DNA of 59,895 bases from Xanthobacteraceae bacterium (GCA_029239875.1 JARBUD010000025.1:1-59895); one strand, 5' to 3'; shown: positions 1-11,580, counted from the stretch's first letter. Made by a program: numbers and translations. Notes: a model not told the origin generated them from the letters alone.

Positions 1-477
1 ACCCGCCTGCAGCGCCAGCTCGACACCACGGCGATCTACGTCACCCACGACCAGGTGGAGGCCATGACTATGGCCGACCGCATCGTCGTGCTGAATGCCG
101 GGCGCATCGAGCAGTACGGCACGCCGCTGGAGCTCTATGAGCGGCCGGCGAACCTGTTCGTCGCCGGCTTCATCGGTTCGCCGCGGATGAACTTCGTCGC
201 CGGCAAGGCCGCCGAGCCCCATGGCGCCGCCACCATCGGCGTGCGCCCGGAGCATATCGCGGCGGGCCGCGAAGGCGAGGGCTGGGCCGGCACGGTCAGC
301 GTCGCCGAGCATCTCGGCAGCGACACCTTCCTCTATGTCGACGTGCCGGAGATCGGCGCCATCACCAGCCGCGCTCCCGGCGAGATCGGCATCGAGGCCG
401 GCGAGCGGGTGGTGCTGCGGCCCGACCCCGCGCGCATCCACCGCTTCGACGCGGAGGGCAATTCCATACGTGCCTGA
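1..477 (+). CDS. CUT1 sugar ABC transporter ATPase, C-terminal part (UgpC/MalK/SmoK type)
   Basis: The frame is open from the first base, so this is the last 158 residues of a longer gene. It begins just before the H-loop ([11 protein letters not shown]) and continues with the family's [16 protein letters not shown] and [19 protein letters not shown] blocks. A TOBE-type regulatory domain with the GVRPEH motif ends it. The Walker A, Q-loop and signature motifs lie outside the window. It would energise a multi-component sugar or polyol importer whose other genes should lie to the left. It is similar in motif layout to the complete ATPase at 8639-9727 but is a separate gene, so the locus has two CUT1 importers. 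The family call is firm; the substrate is unknown. Confidence 0.93.
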   Translation, partial: TRLQRQLDTTAIYVTHDQVEAMTMADRIVVLNAGRIEQYGTPLELYERPANLFVAGFIGSPRMNFVAGKAAEPHGAATIGVRPEHIAAGREGEGWAGTVSVAEHLGSDTFLYVDVPEIGAITSRAPGEIGIEAGERVVLRPDPARIHRFDAEGNSIRA

Positions 478-492
478 GCCCGATCGCGATGG

Positions 493-601
493 CCCTCATC
501 CTGAGGTGCGAGCGCAGCGAGCCTCGAAGGATGCCGCAGCAGAGCGCTCCAGCGAACATCCTTCGAGGCCCGGCAAAGCGCCGGGCACCTCAGGATGAGG
601 G
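493..601. repeat. Dispersed nested palindrome, copy 1
   Basis: The outer arms are 493-509 (CCCTCATCCTGAGGTGC) and 585-601, its exact reverse complement. Inner arms 521-533 and 557-569 (GCCTCGAAGGATG and complement) also pair. A second copy with the same arms lies at 6738-6848. Palindromes of this kind are scattered between genes in many Hyphomicrobiales genomes. Here it separates the ATPase gene from the SDR gene and could act as a transcript-processing or attenuation structure. Confidence 0.85.
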
Positions 602-652
602 CGATCGTGGAAGCGGGATCACGAGACAGATTCTGAAGACGAGAGAAAAGCC

Positions 653-1426
653 ATGTACCTCGAAATGTTCAATCTCTCCGGCCGCACCGCCCTCGTCACC
701 GGCGGCGGCCGCGCCATCGGCCTTGCCTGCGTCGAGGCGCTGGCGGAAGCCGGCGCCAAGGTGATCATCGCCGATGTCGACGCGGCCATCGCCGAGGAGG
801 GCCGCGACGCCATGCGCGCCAAGGGCTACGATCCCGAGGTCGTGCTGCTCGACGTCACCGATACGGCGCAGGTCAACGACGTCGCCGACGAGGTCATCGC
901 CCGCCACGGGAAGATCGACATCCTCGTCAACAATGCCGGCATCGCCCGCTCGGAGACGCCGGCCGAGACCGTGACCGACGAGCACTGGCTGAACGTCATC
1001 GACGTGAACCTCAACGGCACCTTCTGGTGCTGCCGCGCCTTCGGCCGGCACATGCTGGAGGCCCGCTCGGGCTCCATCGTCAATATCGGCTCCATGTCCG
1101 GCTTCATCGTCAACAAGCCGCAGGAGCAGTGCTACTACAACGCCTCCAAGGCCGGCGTGCATCACTTGACCAAGTCGCTCGCGGCCGAATGGGGCGCGCG
1201 CGGGGTCCGCGTCAACGCGGTGGCGCCGACCTACATCAACACGCCGCTCAACGCCTTCGTGAAGTCCAACCCCGCCATGTACGAGGCCTGGATCGGCGGC
1301 ACGCCGATGGCCCGGCTCGGCGAGGTGCAGGAGATCGCCTCCGTCGTGCTGTTCCTCGCCTCCGACGCCGCGAGCCTGATGACCGGCTCCATTGTCCTTG
1401 CCGATGGCGGCTATACCTGCTGGTAG
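653..1426 (+). CDS. SDR family polyol dehydrogenase
   Basis: A 257-residue classical short-chain dehydrogenase/reductase. The nucleotide-binding motif is TGGGRAIG (about residues 16-23), NNAG is near residue 92, the catalytic Ser is in NIGSMSG, and the Tyr/Lys pair is in YYNASKAG. The tail ends DGGYTCW. D-threitol, D-arabinitol and sorbitol dehydrogenases share this architecture. The gene lies 37 bases upstream of a pentulose kinase and shares its strand with a PfkB kinase, so NAD(P)-dependent oxidation of a sugar alcohol to a ketose is likely. The start at 653 is followed closely by a second possible Met (residue 5). The exact substrate cannot be read from sequence. Confidence 0.88.
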   Translation: MYLEMFNLSGRTALVTGGGRAIGLACVEALAEAGAKVIIADVDAAIAEEGRDAMRAKGYDPEVVLLDVTDTAQVNDVADEVIARHGKIDILVNNAGIARSETPAETVTDEHWLNVIDVNLNGTFWCCRAFGRHMLEARSGSIVNIGSMSGFIVNKPQEQCYYNASKAGVHHLTKSLAAEWGARGVRVNAVAPTYINTPLNAFVKSNPAMYEAWIGGTPMARLGEVQEIASVVLFLASDAASLMTGSIVLADGGYTCW

Positions 1427-1463
1427 TTCGGGTGGGGCAGGGCAGCCACGGGCAGGCGTGACG

Positions 1464-3107
1464 ATGCAGCAGGCGTTTATCGGGGTGGATGTCGGCACGG
1501 CGAGCGCCCGGGCCGGCATATTCGACAAGGCTGGCCGTCTGCTGGCCACGGCGCGCCACCCGATCCGGGTGTGGCATGAGGCCGGCGACGTGGTGGAGCA
1601 ATCCTCCGCCGACATATGGGACGCCTGCGTCCACTCCGTCCGCGAGGCGATGAAGACCGCCGGCCTGCCGCCGGAGGCCATCGCCGGCCTCGGCTTCGAC
1701 GCCACCTGCTCGCTGGTGGTGCTGGACCCGGAAGGCCGCCCGCTCACCGTCTCGCCCTCGGGCGATCCGGCGCGCAACGTCGTCGTCTGGATGGACCATC
1801 GCGCCACCGGGCAGGCGCGGCGCATCAACGAGACGAAGGAAGACGTGCTGCGCTATGTCGGCGGCGTCATCTCGCCGGAGATGGAGACGCCAAAGCTGCT
1901 CTGGCTGAAGGAGAACCTGCCTTCCAGCTTCCATGGCGCCGGCTATTTCTTCGATCTCTCGGACTTCCTGTCCTTCCGCGCCACCGGCGCCACCGAGCGC
2001 TCGGTCTGCACCGTCACCTGCAAATGGACCTACCTCGCCCATGAGGGGCGCTGGAGCGACGACTATTTCCGCCGCATCGGCCTCGACGAGCTCGCCGGTG
2101 AGGGCCATGCCCGTATCGGCGAGACCATCGTCGAGCCCGGCACCGCGCTGGGGCAGGGGCTGAGGGAAGTCGCGGCGCGCGAACTGGGCCTGATGCCGGG
2201 AACGCCGGTCGGCGCCTCGCTGATCGACGCCCATGCCGGCGGCATCGGCACCATCGGCGGACGCGGCGCCGGCGACGGCGCCGTCGATGTGCAGCGGCGT
2301 CTCGCCTACATCATGGGCACCTCCGCCTGCATCATGGCGACCACCGCCGAGCCGCGTTACCTGCCGGGCGTCTGGGGTCCCTATTTCTCCGCCATGGTGC
2401 CGGGCCTCTGGCTGAACGAGGGCGGCCAGTCCGCCGCCGGGGCCGGCATTGATCACCTCATGCGCGCCCACCCCGCCCGCGCGGAGGCCGAAGCCGCGGC
2501 GAAGGAGGCCGGGCTCGGCCTGCTCGACTTCTTGGAGAAGCGCGCCGTTGCCCGGTTCAAACAGCCGGCCGAGACCGCGCGCCTCGCCCGCGACATCCAT
2601 GTGCTGCCGGAATTCCTCGGCAACCGCTCGCCCTATGCCGACCCGGATGCTCGGGCGGCGATCGCCGGGCTCGACCTCGACGACGGCGTCGACAGCCTGG
2701 AGCGCCTCTTCGTCGCCAGCCTGTGCGGCCTTGCCTATGGGCTTGCCGATGTCGTCGACGTCATGCGCGCGCAGGGCATCGACTGCGAGATGATGGTGAT
2801 GAGCGGCGGTGCCAGCCGCAGCGCGCTGGTGCGCCAGATCATGGCCGACACCACCGGCCTCGATGTGGCGCTGCCGGCAACGCCGGAGCCGGTCCTGCTC
2901 GGCGCTGCGATGCTCGGCGCCGTGGCGGGCCGCGCCTATGGCTCGGTGCGCGAGGCGATGGGGGCGATGTCGACCATCGGCGCGCTCACCACGCCGTCCG
3001 GCCCCGCCATGGGCGCGTTCCACGCCGCCAAGCGCCGGGTCTACAAGCTGATGCAGACGCTCGACCGCGAAGGGCGGGCGCTGATGGCCGACGAACCGCG
3101 AGCCTGA
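1464..3107 (+). CDS. FGGY-family pentulose (D-ribulose-type) kinase
   Basis: Predicted to phosphorylate a ketopentose with ATP in the cytoplasm, feeding the pentose phosphate pathway. The 547-residue protein starts with the phosphate-binding segment GVDVGTASARAGIF. It carries the CKWTYL block typical of the YpCarbK/human FGGY D-ribulokinase group, and GGASRSALVRQIMAD plus PVLLGAAMLGA in the C-terminal ATPase fold. The frame is open further left, but ATG 1464 (or GTG 1458) puts the start right at the conserved N terminus. The gene precedes the PfkB kinase gene by 3 bases, so they are surely co-transcribed. L-ribulokinase (AraB) is a less likely alternative. Confidence 0.85.
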   Translation: MQQAFIGVDVGTASARAGIFDKAGRLLATARHPIRVWHEAGDVVEQSSADIWDACVHSVREAMKTAGLPPEAIAGLGFDATCSLVVLDPEGRPLTVSPSGDPARNVVVWMDHRATGQARRINETKEDVLRYVGGVISPEMETPKLLWLKENLPSSFHGAGYFFDLSDFLSFRATGATERSVCTVTCKWTYLAHEGRWSDDYFRRIGLDELAGEGHARIGETIVEPGTALGQGLREVAARELGLMPGTPVGASLIDAHAGGIGTIGGRGAGDGAVDVQRRLAYIMGTSACIMATTAEPRYLPGVWGPYFSAMVPGLWLNEGGQSAAGAGIDHLMRAHPARAEAEAAAKEAGLGLLDFLEKRAVARFKQPAETARLARDIHVLPEFLGNRSPYADPDARAAIAGLDLDDGVDSLERLFVASLCGLAYGLADVVDVMRAQGIDCEMMVMSGGASRSALVRQIMADTTGLDVALPATPEPVLLGAAMLGAVAGRAYGSVREAMGAMSTIGALTTPSGPAMGAFHAAKRRVYKLMQTLDREGRALMADEPRA

Positions 3108-3110
3108 TCC

Positions 3111-4058
3111 ATGCTGCTGAGCTGCGGTGACGCCCTGATCGACTTCATGCCGGCGAGCACGGCCGACGGGCGCGACGGCTATGTCACCGCGGTCGGCGGC
3201 TCCTGCCTGAACGTCGCCGTCGCCATGGCCCGCCTCGATGCGCCTTCCGGGCTGGTGGGCGGCATCTCCACCGACATGTTCGGCGCCATGATCGCCGATC
3301 ATGCGCAGCGCTCGAAGGTCGATCTCGCCCACGTCGCCCGCAGCGAGCACGAGACCACGCTCGCCTTCGTCCGCTTCGTTGAGGGCGAGCCGCATTACGC
3401 CTTCTACGACGAGGGCACGGCGGCGCGGCGCTGGACCTATGAGCCGGGCAGCATCGATTTCTCGGCTGCCGAGGCACTGCATGTCGGCTCGACCACGCTG
3501 ATCAGCGATCCGACCTACGGCCAGACGCTGGCGCTGGTGGAGGATGCCCGGCGCACCGTTACCATCTCCTTCGATCCGAACTGCCGGCCCGCGCTGGTGC
3601 GCGACCGGGCGGCCTATGCCGCGCGTATGGAGGAATTCGCCCGCCGCGCCGACATCGTGCGGCTGTCGGATGTGGACTTCGCCTATCTTCATGGCGACGC
3701 CGACGAGGATGCCAAGGCGGCGGAACTGCTCGCCGGCAATGCCTCCCTCGTCGTGCTGACGCGCGGGGCGGAGGGTGTCACCGCCTGGCACCGCGCGGCC
3801 GGAAAGATCGAGGTGCCCGCGCCTCAGATCACGCTCGCCGACACCATCGGGGCCGGCGACAGCTTCCAGGGCGCGTTGCTGGCGGCGCTGCGCGAGACCG
3901 GCCACATCGGCCGGCCAAGGCTCGCCGCCATGAGCGCGGCGGCGCTGCGCGAAGTGCTCGGCTTCGCCGTCGCCTGTGCCGCGATCACCTGTAGCCGCGT
4001 CGGCGCCGATCCGCCCTATCGGTCGGAGGTTGCCATCAGGCTGGGGCAGGGGGCCTGA
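3111..4058 (+). CDS. PfkB-family sugar kinase (fructokinase-like)
   Basis: A 315-residue ribokinase/PfkB fold protein. The N terminus (LLSCGDALIDFMP) and the GGSCLNVAVAMARL block form the sugar-binding side. The C-terminal DTIGAGDSFQGALLAAL carries the anion hole and catalytic Asp of the family. It likely phosphorylates the free ketose (fructose or similar) made by the adjacent dehydrogenases. The start codon is 3 bases after the stop of the FGGY kinase gene, so translation is probably coupled. Having two sugar kinases of different families in one operon suggests the locus handles more than one polyol. Confidence is high for family and modest for substrate. Confidence 0.88.
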   Translation: MLLSCGDALIDFMPASTADGRDGYVTAVGGSCLNVAVAMARLDAPSGLVGGISTDMFGAMIADHAQRSKVDLAHVARSEHETTLAFVRFVEGEPHYAFYDEGTAARRWTYEPGSIDFSAAEALHVGSTTLISDPTYGQTLALVEDARRTVTISFDPNCRPALVRDRAAYAARMEEFARRADIVRLSDVDFAYLHGDADEDAKAAELLAGNASLVVLTRGAEGVTAWHRAAGKIEVPAPQITLADTIGAGDSFQGALLAALRETGHIGRPRLAAMSAAALREVLGFAVACAAITCSRVGADPPYRSEVAIRLGQGA

Positions 4059-4121
4059 CCGGCTCGCCTCGCCGCCGGGCCGTGCTACTGTCTGGCTCGA
4101 CGCAGCTTTGCGGGGAAGGAC

Positions 4122-5114
4122 ATGGACGCGGAAGACGAGGCCGCGCGCCTCTTCAATGCACCGAGCGCCCGCCGGCCGGTGCTGGAGCAGATCGTCACCG
4201 ACGCGGTGGAGAGCTTCCTCTGGCGCTGCGACGACTATCCGTGGGAACGAAACGTCTGGAACGTCCACCCGGAATACGAGATCCATCTCATCCGCAACGC
4301 CTCGGGCATCGCCCTCGTCGGCGACCATATCGAGCCGTTCGAGCCCGGCTATCTCGCCATCGTCGGCTCCGGACTGCCGCATGACTGGGTAACGGCGACC
4401 GCGCCCGGCGAGGTCATCCGCGGCCGCGACATCGTCCTGCAGTTCGACCATGAGCGGGTGCGCCACGCTGCGGCGTGCTTCCCCGAGCTCGCCGGCCTCG
4501 AAGCCTTCCTCACGCTGGCGCTGCGCGGTCTCGCCTTCCACGGCGAGACCCGCCGGCAGGGCGCCGAGATCCTGGAGGCGATGCGGGAGGCCGGCGGCAT
4601 CGAGCGGCTGACCCTGTTCCTGCGGCTGCTCGGCCTCATGGCCGCGCGGGGCGAATACAAGGTCCTCTCCTCCGCCGACTTCACGCCCGACACCGACCAC
4701 GCCTCGCTCGGCTCGATCCATGTGGCGCTGACCTATATCCGCGAGAACTTCACGCGCGATGTGCACCTCAACGACGTCGCCGAACTGCTCGGCATGAGCG
4801 AGTGGACCTTCTCGCGCTTCTTCAAGAAGAACGCCGGCAGCAGCTTCACCGACTATCTGCGCACGCTGCGCGTCGCCTATGCCTGCAAGCTCTTGGCCGA
4901 CACCGACATGCCGATCACCGACATCTGCTTCGAGATCGGCTATGCCAACGTCTCCAACTTCAACCGCAACTTCCTGAGCCAGCGCGGCACCACGCCGTCC
5001 TCCTACCGCCGGCTGGCCCAGCAGCGCATGACGAAACGTAAGGATGTCGCGCCCGATACTCTTGTGCGCCACGGTACGATGAAGCCGCCGATTGCTGCGA
5101 CGCAACCTGCATGA
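4122..5114 (+). CDS. AraC-family transcriptional regulator
   Basis: A 330-residue regulator. The N-terminal half (to about residue 190) resembles a cupin-like effector domain, and the C-terminal 100 residues form the double helix-turn-helix. Helix blocks seen are VHLNDVAELLGMSEWTFSRFFK and ITDICFEIGYANVSNFNRNF, followed by GTTPSSYRRL, the classic AraC signature. It sits between the kinase genes and the binding-protein gene of the CUT1 importer, so it most likely senses the imported polyol and activates the downstream transport genes. The 197-base space after it is the natural place for its operator; I could not define the site. Confidence 0.92.
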   Translation: MDAEDEAARLFNAPSARRPVLEQIVTDAVESFLWRCDDYPWERNVWNVHPEYEIHLIRNASGIALVGDHIEPFEPGYLAIVGSGLPHDWVTATAPGEVIRGRDIVLQFDHERVRHAAACFPELAGLEAFLTLALRGLAFHGETRRQGAEILEAMREAGGIERLTLFLRLLGLMAARGEYKVLSSADFTPDTDHASLGSIHVALTYIRENFTRDVHLNDVAELLGMSEWTFSRFFKKNAGSSFTDYLRTLRVAYACKLLADTDMPITDICFEIGYANVSNFNRNFLSQRGTTPSSYRRLAQQRMTKRKDVAPDTLVRHGTMKPPIAATQPA

Positions 5115-5311
5115 AAGTACAGATTCGCTGCGTCACGAAGGCTAGACTCCGCACGCGCTGCGGACCGATGCTCTGAACATTCGATAGGCCGCCTGAACTC
5201 TTGTGCGGCCTCTCCGATGGCTCCGCGACCGCTTGAGAAAGGGCGCGGAAAGGTCGCGGCCAGGCGGCCGCATCAATCCGAGCCGACGCAGATCGGCCGT
5301 GGGAGGAAAGC
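5115..5311 (+). promoter_or_regulatory. Intergenic promoter region of the polyol importer
   Basis: This 197-base space between the AraC regulator and the binding-protein gene is the only sizeable gap before the transport genes, so it should hold their promoter and the AraC operator. A strong ribosome binding site (GGGAGGAAAG) lies just before ATG 5312. I see no convincing -35/-10 pair or repeat that I would assign with confidence. Confidence 0.4.
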
Positions 5312-6667
5312 ATGAACAAGCTTCTGCGCACTGTCAGTGCCGCGGCGCTCTATGCCGTTGCAACCTTCGCCCTGCCGATGCCGAGCGAGGCCGCCGAGTG
5401 GGACATCGCCAAGGCGGCCGAGCCCTATAAGGGCACCGAGCTCAACGTCGTCTTCCTCGACCGTCCGGGCTACCGCGCCATCATCAAGCTGCTGCCGGAA
5501 TTCGAGAAGGCGACCGGCATCAAGGTCAATTACGAGATCGTCCCCTACGAGAACACCCGCGAGCGCGAGGTGCTGAACTTCAGCGGGCAGGGCGACCTGT
5601 CCATCGCGCTGGTCGACCTCGTCTGGATCGGCGAGTTCGCCGAGAATGGCTGGATCCTGCCGGTCGACAAGTTCGCGAACGACGCCACGATCACCGACCC
5701 GAACCTCAACCTGAAGGGCTTCTTCCCGCTGCTGCTCGACGCGTTCGGCACCTGGGGCGGCACGGTCTACGGCCTGCCCTTCGACAATTATTCGGGCCTG
5801 CTGTTCTACAACCAGTGCATGCTCAAGGACGCCGGCTTCGACAAGCCGCCGGCGACCTGGAAGGAGCTGCTGGAGGTCTATGCGCCCAAGCTGACCGACA
5901 AGGACAAGAAGCAGTACGCCTTCGCTCTCCAGTCGCTGCGCGGCGAGACGCAGTCGGCGGACAGCTTCATGCGCAGCCTGTGGCCGCATGGCGGCTCGCT
6001 GCTCGACAAGGATTTCAAGTCGAACCTGCTCTCGAAGGAGAGCCAGGCCGGCCTGCAGTACCGCCAGAAGCTGATGGAATACATGCCGCCCGGCATCGTC
6101 AGCTGGGACCATGCCGAGGCGGTGAACGCGCTCGCGCAGGGCCAGGTGGCGATGATCACCGAATGGTCGGCCTTCTACCCGACCCTGACCGACCCCAAGA
6201 CCTCCAAGCTCGGCGACTGTCTCGCCGTGGCGCCGGAGCCCGCCGGCGAGGCCGGCCGCCTGCCCGCGCTTGGCGGCTTCTCGCTGGCGGTGGCGGCGCA
6301 GGCGCCGGAGGAGGAGCAGAAGGCCGCCTGGATCTTCATCCAGTGGGCGACCTCCGAGGCTATCGCCCGCGCCTATGTCGACGCCGGCGGAGTGTCCGGG
6401 CGCATGAAGGTCTATGAGGATCCGCAGGTGAAGGCGACCTACAAGTTCGTCGAGCCGATGGTCGCCTCCTGGCAGAAGGGCGTGCCGGAATATCGCCCGC
6501 GCTTCCCGGCCTGGCCGGCCGTCTCCGAGGTCATCGCCGAGTTCGGCACCAAGATGATGCTCGGCGAGGTGACGGTGGAGGGCGGCTCCAAGGAGATCGG
6601 CAACCGCATGGAGGCCATCCTCAAGCAGGAAGGCTACTACGACGGCAAGAAGAAGCTGCTGCAGTAG
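5312..6667 (+). CDS. CUT1 ABC transporter sugar/polyol-binding protein
   Basis: A 451-residue extracellular solute-binding protein (family 1, MalE-like). An N-terminal signal peptide runs to about residue 28, with a probable cleavage site near PSEA-AE. Motifs of the family include [28 protein letters not shown] and the C-terminal [11 protein letters not shown]. It would capture a sugar alcohol in the periplasm and deliver it to the two permeases encoded downstream. A good ribosome binding site precedes ATG 5312. The gene is separated from the permease genes by a palindromic repeat (6738-6848), an arrangement that could give the binding protein higher expression than the membrane parts. The substrate is inferred only from neighbours. 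Confidence 0.9.
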   Translation: MNKLLRTVSAAALYAVATFALPMPSEAAEWDIAKAAEPYKGTELNVVFLDRPGYRAIIKLLPEFEKATGIKVNYEIVPYENTREREVLNFSGQGDLSIALVDLVWIGEFAENGWILPVDKFANDATITDPNLNLKGFFPLLLDAFGTWGGTVYGLPFDNYSGLLFYNQCMLKDAGFDKPPATWKELLEVYAPKLTDKDKKQYAFALQSLRGETQSADSFMRSLWPHGGSLLDKDFKSNLLSKESQAGLQYRQKLMEYMPPGIVSWDHAEAVNALAQGQVAMITEWSAFYPTLTDPKTSKLGDCLAVAPEPAGEAGRLPALGGFSLAVAAQAPEEEQKAAWIFIQWATSEAIARAYVDAGGVSGRMKVYEDPQVKATYKFVEPMVASWQKGVPEYRPRFPAWPAVSEVIAEFGTKMMLGEVTVEGGSKEIGNRMEAILKQEGYYDGKKKLLQ

Positions 6668-6737
6668 ACCCTTTCGCTCAACTTCCGACCCGGCCTGACT
6701 GCAGGCCGGGTCGCAGTCCCGGCGAAGAGCCGGACAC

Positions 6738-6848
6738 CCTCATCCTGAGGTGCGAGCGCCAGCGAGCCTCGAAGGATGCTGGAGCAGAGCATGGCTCCTG
6801 GACGAGCATCCTTCGAGGCCCGGCGCCGCCGGGCACCTCAGGATGAGG
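6738..6848. repeat. Dispersed nested palindrome, copy 2
   Basis: The outer arms 6738-6753 (CCTCATCCTGAGGTGC) and 6833-6848 are exact reverse complements. The inner GCCTCGAAGGATGC arm (from 6766) pairs with GCATCCTTCGAGGC (from 6806). It is closely similar to copy 1 (493-601) but has a different loop. It occupies the gap between the binding-protein gene and the first permease gene of the importer. Confidence 0.85.
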
Positions 6849-6874
6849 TCCCTCGAACCTGAACGCGCGAACAG

Positions 6875-7780
6875 ATGACCACACCCTCCACCCGCCGACG
6901 CCTCGCCTATGGCCGCTGGACGCCGTTCTGGTTCCTGGCGCCGGCGGTGCTCGCGCTGTTCCTGATCGGCATCTGGCCGACGCTGTTCGCGCTGGTCACC
7001 TCGCTGCGGCGCTACAACATCACCCGCCCGCGCGACGGCTTCCCCTTCATCGGCCTCGACAATTACGTGCAGGTGCTGACCGATCCCACCTTCTGGGACA
7101 CGCTCGGGCGCACCGCCGGCTTCTTCCTCGTCGTCATGCCGATCCAAGTGGCGCTCGGCCTCGCCATCGCGCTGATGCTGCACAGGCCGGGCCTCGGCAT
7201 GCTGCGCAGCCTCGCGCGGGTGTCGCTGGTGGTGCCGCTCGCCACCACCTACGCCGTGGTGGGCCTGCTCGGCCGGCTGATCTTCAACCGCGATTTCGGC
7301 GTCGCCAATGCGCTGATCGGCCTGTTCGGCTTCCCACCCATCGACTGGCTCGGCAATCCGACCGGGGCCTTCGTCGCCATCTGCGTCATGGACATCTGGC
7401 AGTGGACGCCGTTCTGCGCGCTGATCTTCCTGTCGGGCCTCTCCATGGTGCCGGTCGACATCGAGGAGGCGGCGCGGCTGGAGACGCCCAGCAAATGGGC
7501 GCTGTTCTGGCAGGTGCAGCGGCCCTATCTGCTGCCCGGCTTCACCGCCATGCTGATTCTGCGCTCGGCGGATGTGCTCAAGCTGTTCGACATGGTCTTC
7601 ACCATGACGCGCGGCGGCCCCGGAGCTGCGACCGAGCTGATCTCGATCTACATCCAGCGCGTCGGCTTCCGCGTCTTCGACATGGGATTGGCCTCGGCGC
7701 AGGCGCTGCTGCTGCTGGTCATCACCGTCGTGCTGGCGCGGGTCTATATCCGCTTCTTCTACCGGGAGATCGAGGCATGA
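6875..7780 (+). CDS. CUT1 ABC transporter permease 1
   Basis: A 301-residue MalF/UgpA-type inner-membrane permease with about six transmembrane segments. The first is FWFLAPAVLALFLIGIWPTLF. The cytoplasmic EAA loop is IEEAARLETPSKWALFWQVQ, which docks to the ATPase. The C terminus RVYIRFFYREIEA is usual for the family. It would form half of the membrane channel of the polyol importer. Its stop overlaps the start of permease 2 (ATGA), so the two are translationally coupled. Confidence 0.93.
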   Translation: MTTPSTRRRLAYGRWTPFWFLAPAVLALFLIGIWPTLFALVTSLRRYNITRPRDGFPFIGLDNYVQVLTDPTFWDTLGRTAGFFLVVMPIQVALGLAIALMLHRPGLGMLRSLARVSLVVPLATTYAVVGLLGRLIFNRDFGVANALIGLFGFPPIDWLGNPTGAFVAICVMDIWQWTPFCALIFLSGLSMVPVDIEEAARLETPSKWALFWQVQRPYLLPGFTAMLILRSADVLKLFDMVFTMTRGGPGAATELISIYIQRVGFRVFDMGLASAQALLLLVITVVLARVYIRFFYREIEA

Positions 7781-8598
7781 ACCCGCGTAGTCGAGGCCAG
7801 ATCCTGCACGCGCTCGGCCTGATCGCGGTGCTGGTCTTCACCATCTTCCCGTTCTTCTGGATGGTCTCCTCGTCCTTCAAGACGCAGGCGGACCTGCTCG
7901 CCTCGCCGCCGGTCTGGCTGTTCCGGCCGACGCTGGCGAACTATGCCGACGTCTTCGCCGACCAGAAGGTGATCGACGCCGTCCTCAATTCGCTGATCGT
8001 GGCGCTGGGCAGCACCGGGCTCTCGGTGATCCTCGGCACGCCCGCCGCCTTCGCGCTTGCCCGCTACGAGTTCCGCGGCAAGAGCGACCTCTGGTTCTGG
8101 TTCATCTCCAACCGCTTCATCAGCCCGATCGTACTGGCGCTGCCGATCTACCTACTGGGGCTGCAACTGCGCATCCTCGACACGCATCTCGTGCTGATCC
8201 TGGTCTACGTCACCTTCATCCTGCCGATCGTCATCTGGATATCGACCGACCAGTTCCGCTCCATCCCGCGCGAGCTGGAGGAGGCGGCGCGGCTCGAAGG
8301 CGCGAGCCAGTTCGACATCTTCCGCCGCATCTACCTGCCGCTCGGCCTGCCGGGCATCGCGGTGTCGGCAATCTTCGGCTTCATCTTCTCCTGGAATGAG
8401 TTGCTCTACGCCCTCGTGCTGACGCGCCGGGCGGTGCAGACCGCGCCCGTCGTCGCGACCAGCTTCATGTCCGGCTACGAGCTGCCCTGGGGAAAGATCA
8501 TGGCGACCGGCACGGTGATCGTGCTGCCGGTCACCATCTTCGCGCTGCTGGTCTCGCGCCACATGGTGCGCGGTCTGACCATGGGCGCCACCAAATGA
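7777..8598 (+). CDS. CUT1 ABC transporter permease 2
   Basis: A 273-residue MalG/UgpE-type permease. The start is ATG 7777 inside an ATGA overlap with permease 1; the reading frame is open further left but that part lies within the upstream gene. It shows the N-terminal segment LGLIAVLVFTIFPFFWMVSS, the EAA loop ELEEAARLEGASQFDIFRRIYLP, and the family C terminus VSRHMVRGLTMGATK. It pairs with permease 1 to make the pore. The order binding protein, permease 1, permease 2, ATPase is typical of CUT1 polyol systems such as smoEFGK. Confidence 0.93.
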   Translation: MNPRSRGQILHALGLIAVLVFTIFPFFWMVSSSFKTQADLLASPPVWLFRPTLANYADVFADQKVIDAVLNSLIVALGSTGLSVILGTPAAFALARYEFRGKSDLWFWFISNRFISPIVLALPIYLLGLQLRILDTHLVLILVYVTFILPIVIWISTDQFRSIPRELEEAARLEGASQFDIFRRIYLPLGLPGIAVSAIFGFIFSWNELLYALVLTRRAVQTAPVVATSFMSGYELPWGKIMATGTVIVLPVTIFALLVSRHMVRGLTMGATK

Positions 8599-8638
8599 GT
8601 GCCGCGACGAGGCGGCCCGGCGGGGAGGCCGGGGAGCG

Positions 8639-9726
<1,088 letters not shown>

Positions 9727-9727
<1 letters not shown>

Positions 9728-10464
9728 TGAGCACGTCGCGGCGGTTCGAGGGCAGGAGCGTGCTGGTCACCGGCGCCGGCAAGGGCATCGGCCGGGCGAC
9801 GGTCAAGCTGCTCATCGAACAGGGCGCCGAGGTGGTGGCCCTCAGCCGCTCACAGGCCGACCTCGACGCGCTCCGCTCCGAGTTCAGCTGCCGCACCCTC
9901 GCCGTCGACCTCGCCGACGCGGACGCCACTCGGACGGCCGCGCGGAGAATCCTGCCGGTCGACCTGCTGGTCAACTGCGCCGGCATCGCCGAGCTGGAGC
10001 CCTTCCTCGACGCCAGCACCGACGCCTTCGACCTGACCATGGCGGTGAACTGCCGCGCGCCCTTCATCCTGTCGCAGGAATATGCCCGCGCGCGGATCGC
10101 GGCCGGGCAGGGCGGCGCCGTCGTCAACGTGTCGAGCATCTCCTCCTTCATCGGCTTCGCCGACCACGCCGCCTATTGCGCCTCGAAGGGAGCGCTGGAC
10201 GGCTTGACGCGGGTGATGGCGAACGAACTCGGCCGCCACGGCATCCGCGTCAACGGCGTGCATCCGGTGGTCACCCTCACCCCCATGGCGGTGAAGGCGT
10301 GGAGCGATCCGGCGAAGTCCGGCCCGATGCTCTCCCGCATCCCGCTGCAACGTTTCGTCGAGCCGGAGGAGGTGGCGGCGGTGATCGCCTTCCTGCTCTC
10401 CGACGAGGCGGCGATGGTCAACGGCATCGACATGCCGGTCGACGGCGGGTTCCTGATCAACTAG
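9727..10464 (+). CDS. SDR of the L-xylulose reductase (DCXR) type
   Basis: A 245-residue short-chain dehydrogenase. It has TGAGKGIG at about residues 16-23, SRSQADLD (a motif shared with mammalian L-xylulose reductase), [19 protein letters not shown], and the catalytic YCASKGAL. The tail ends PVDGGFLIN. The similarity to dicarbonyl/L-xylulose reductase runs along the whole length, including [20 protein letters not shown] and [10 protein letters not shown]. That enzyme interconverts xylitol and L-xylulose with NADP. The gene is coupled to the importer ATPase gene (overlap by one base), tying the imported substrate to pentitol metabolism. Confidence 0.88.
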
Positions 10465-10490
10465 CCGGCGCGCCCTCGGGCGCGTGCCGG
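10465..10490. repeat. Intercistronic GC-rich hairpin
   Basis: Immediately after the SDR stop codon the sequence can fold into a hairpin: CCGGCGCGCCC pairs with GGGCGCGTGCCGG around a two-base loop, with one unpaired T. No T-run follows, so it is more likely an attenuator or transcript-stabilising hairpin before the dehydrogenase gene than a full terminator. Confidence 0.5.
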
Positions 10491-10507
10491 ACACTATGGA
10501 GACGACG

Positions 10508-11539
<1,032 letters not shown>

Positions 11540-11548
11540 CCGGGGCCG

Positions 11549-11573
11549 CCCGGCCGGCCAGCGGCCGTCCGGG
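11549..11573. terminator. Possible terminator hairpin between convergent genes
   Basis: CCCGGCCGGCC and GGCCGTCCGGG can pair around a three-base loop with a single central mismatch. It lies between the dehydrogenase stop and the end of the tct genes on the opposite strand, where a bidirectional terminator is expected. No T-run follows on either side, so confidence is limited. Confidence 0.4.
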
Positions 11574-11580
11574 CGTCACG

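Noticed and set aside
1248..5105. A 1285-residue open frame on the minus strand
   Set aside because: It is opposite the SDR, FGGY kinase, PfkB kinase and AraC genes, has low-complexity Arg/Gly/Ala-rich composition and no recognisable domain; such antisense frames are common in high-GC DNA.
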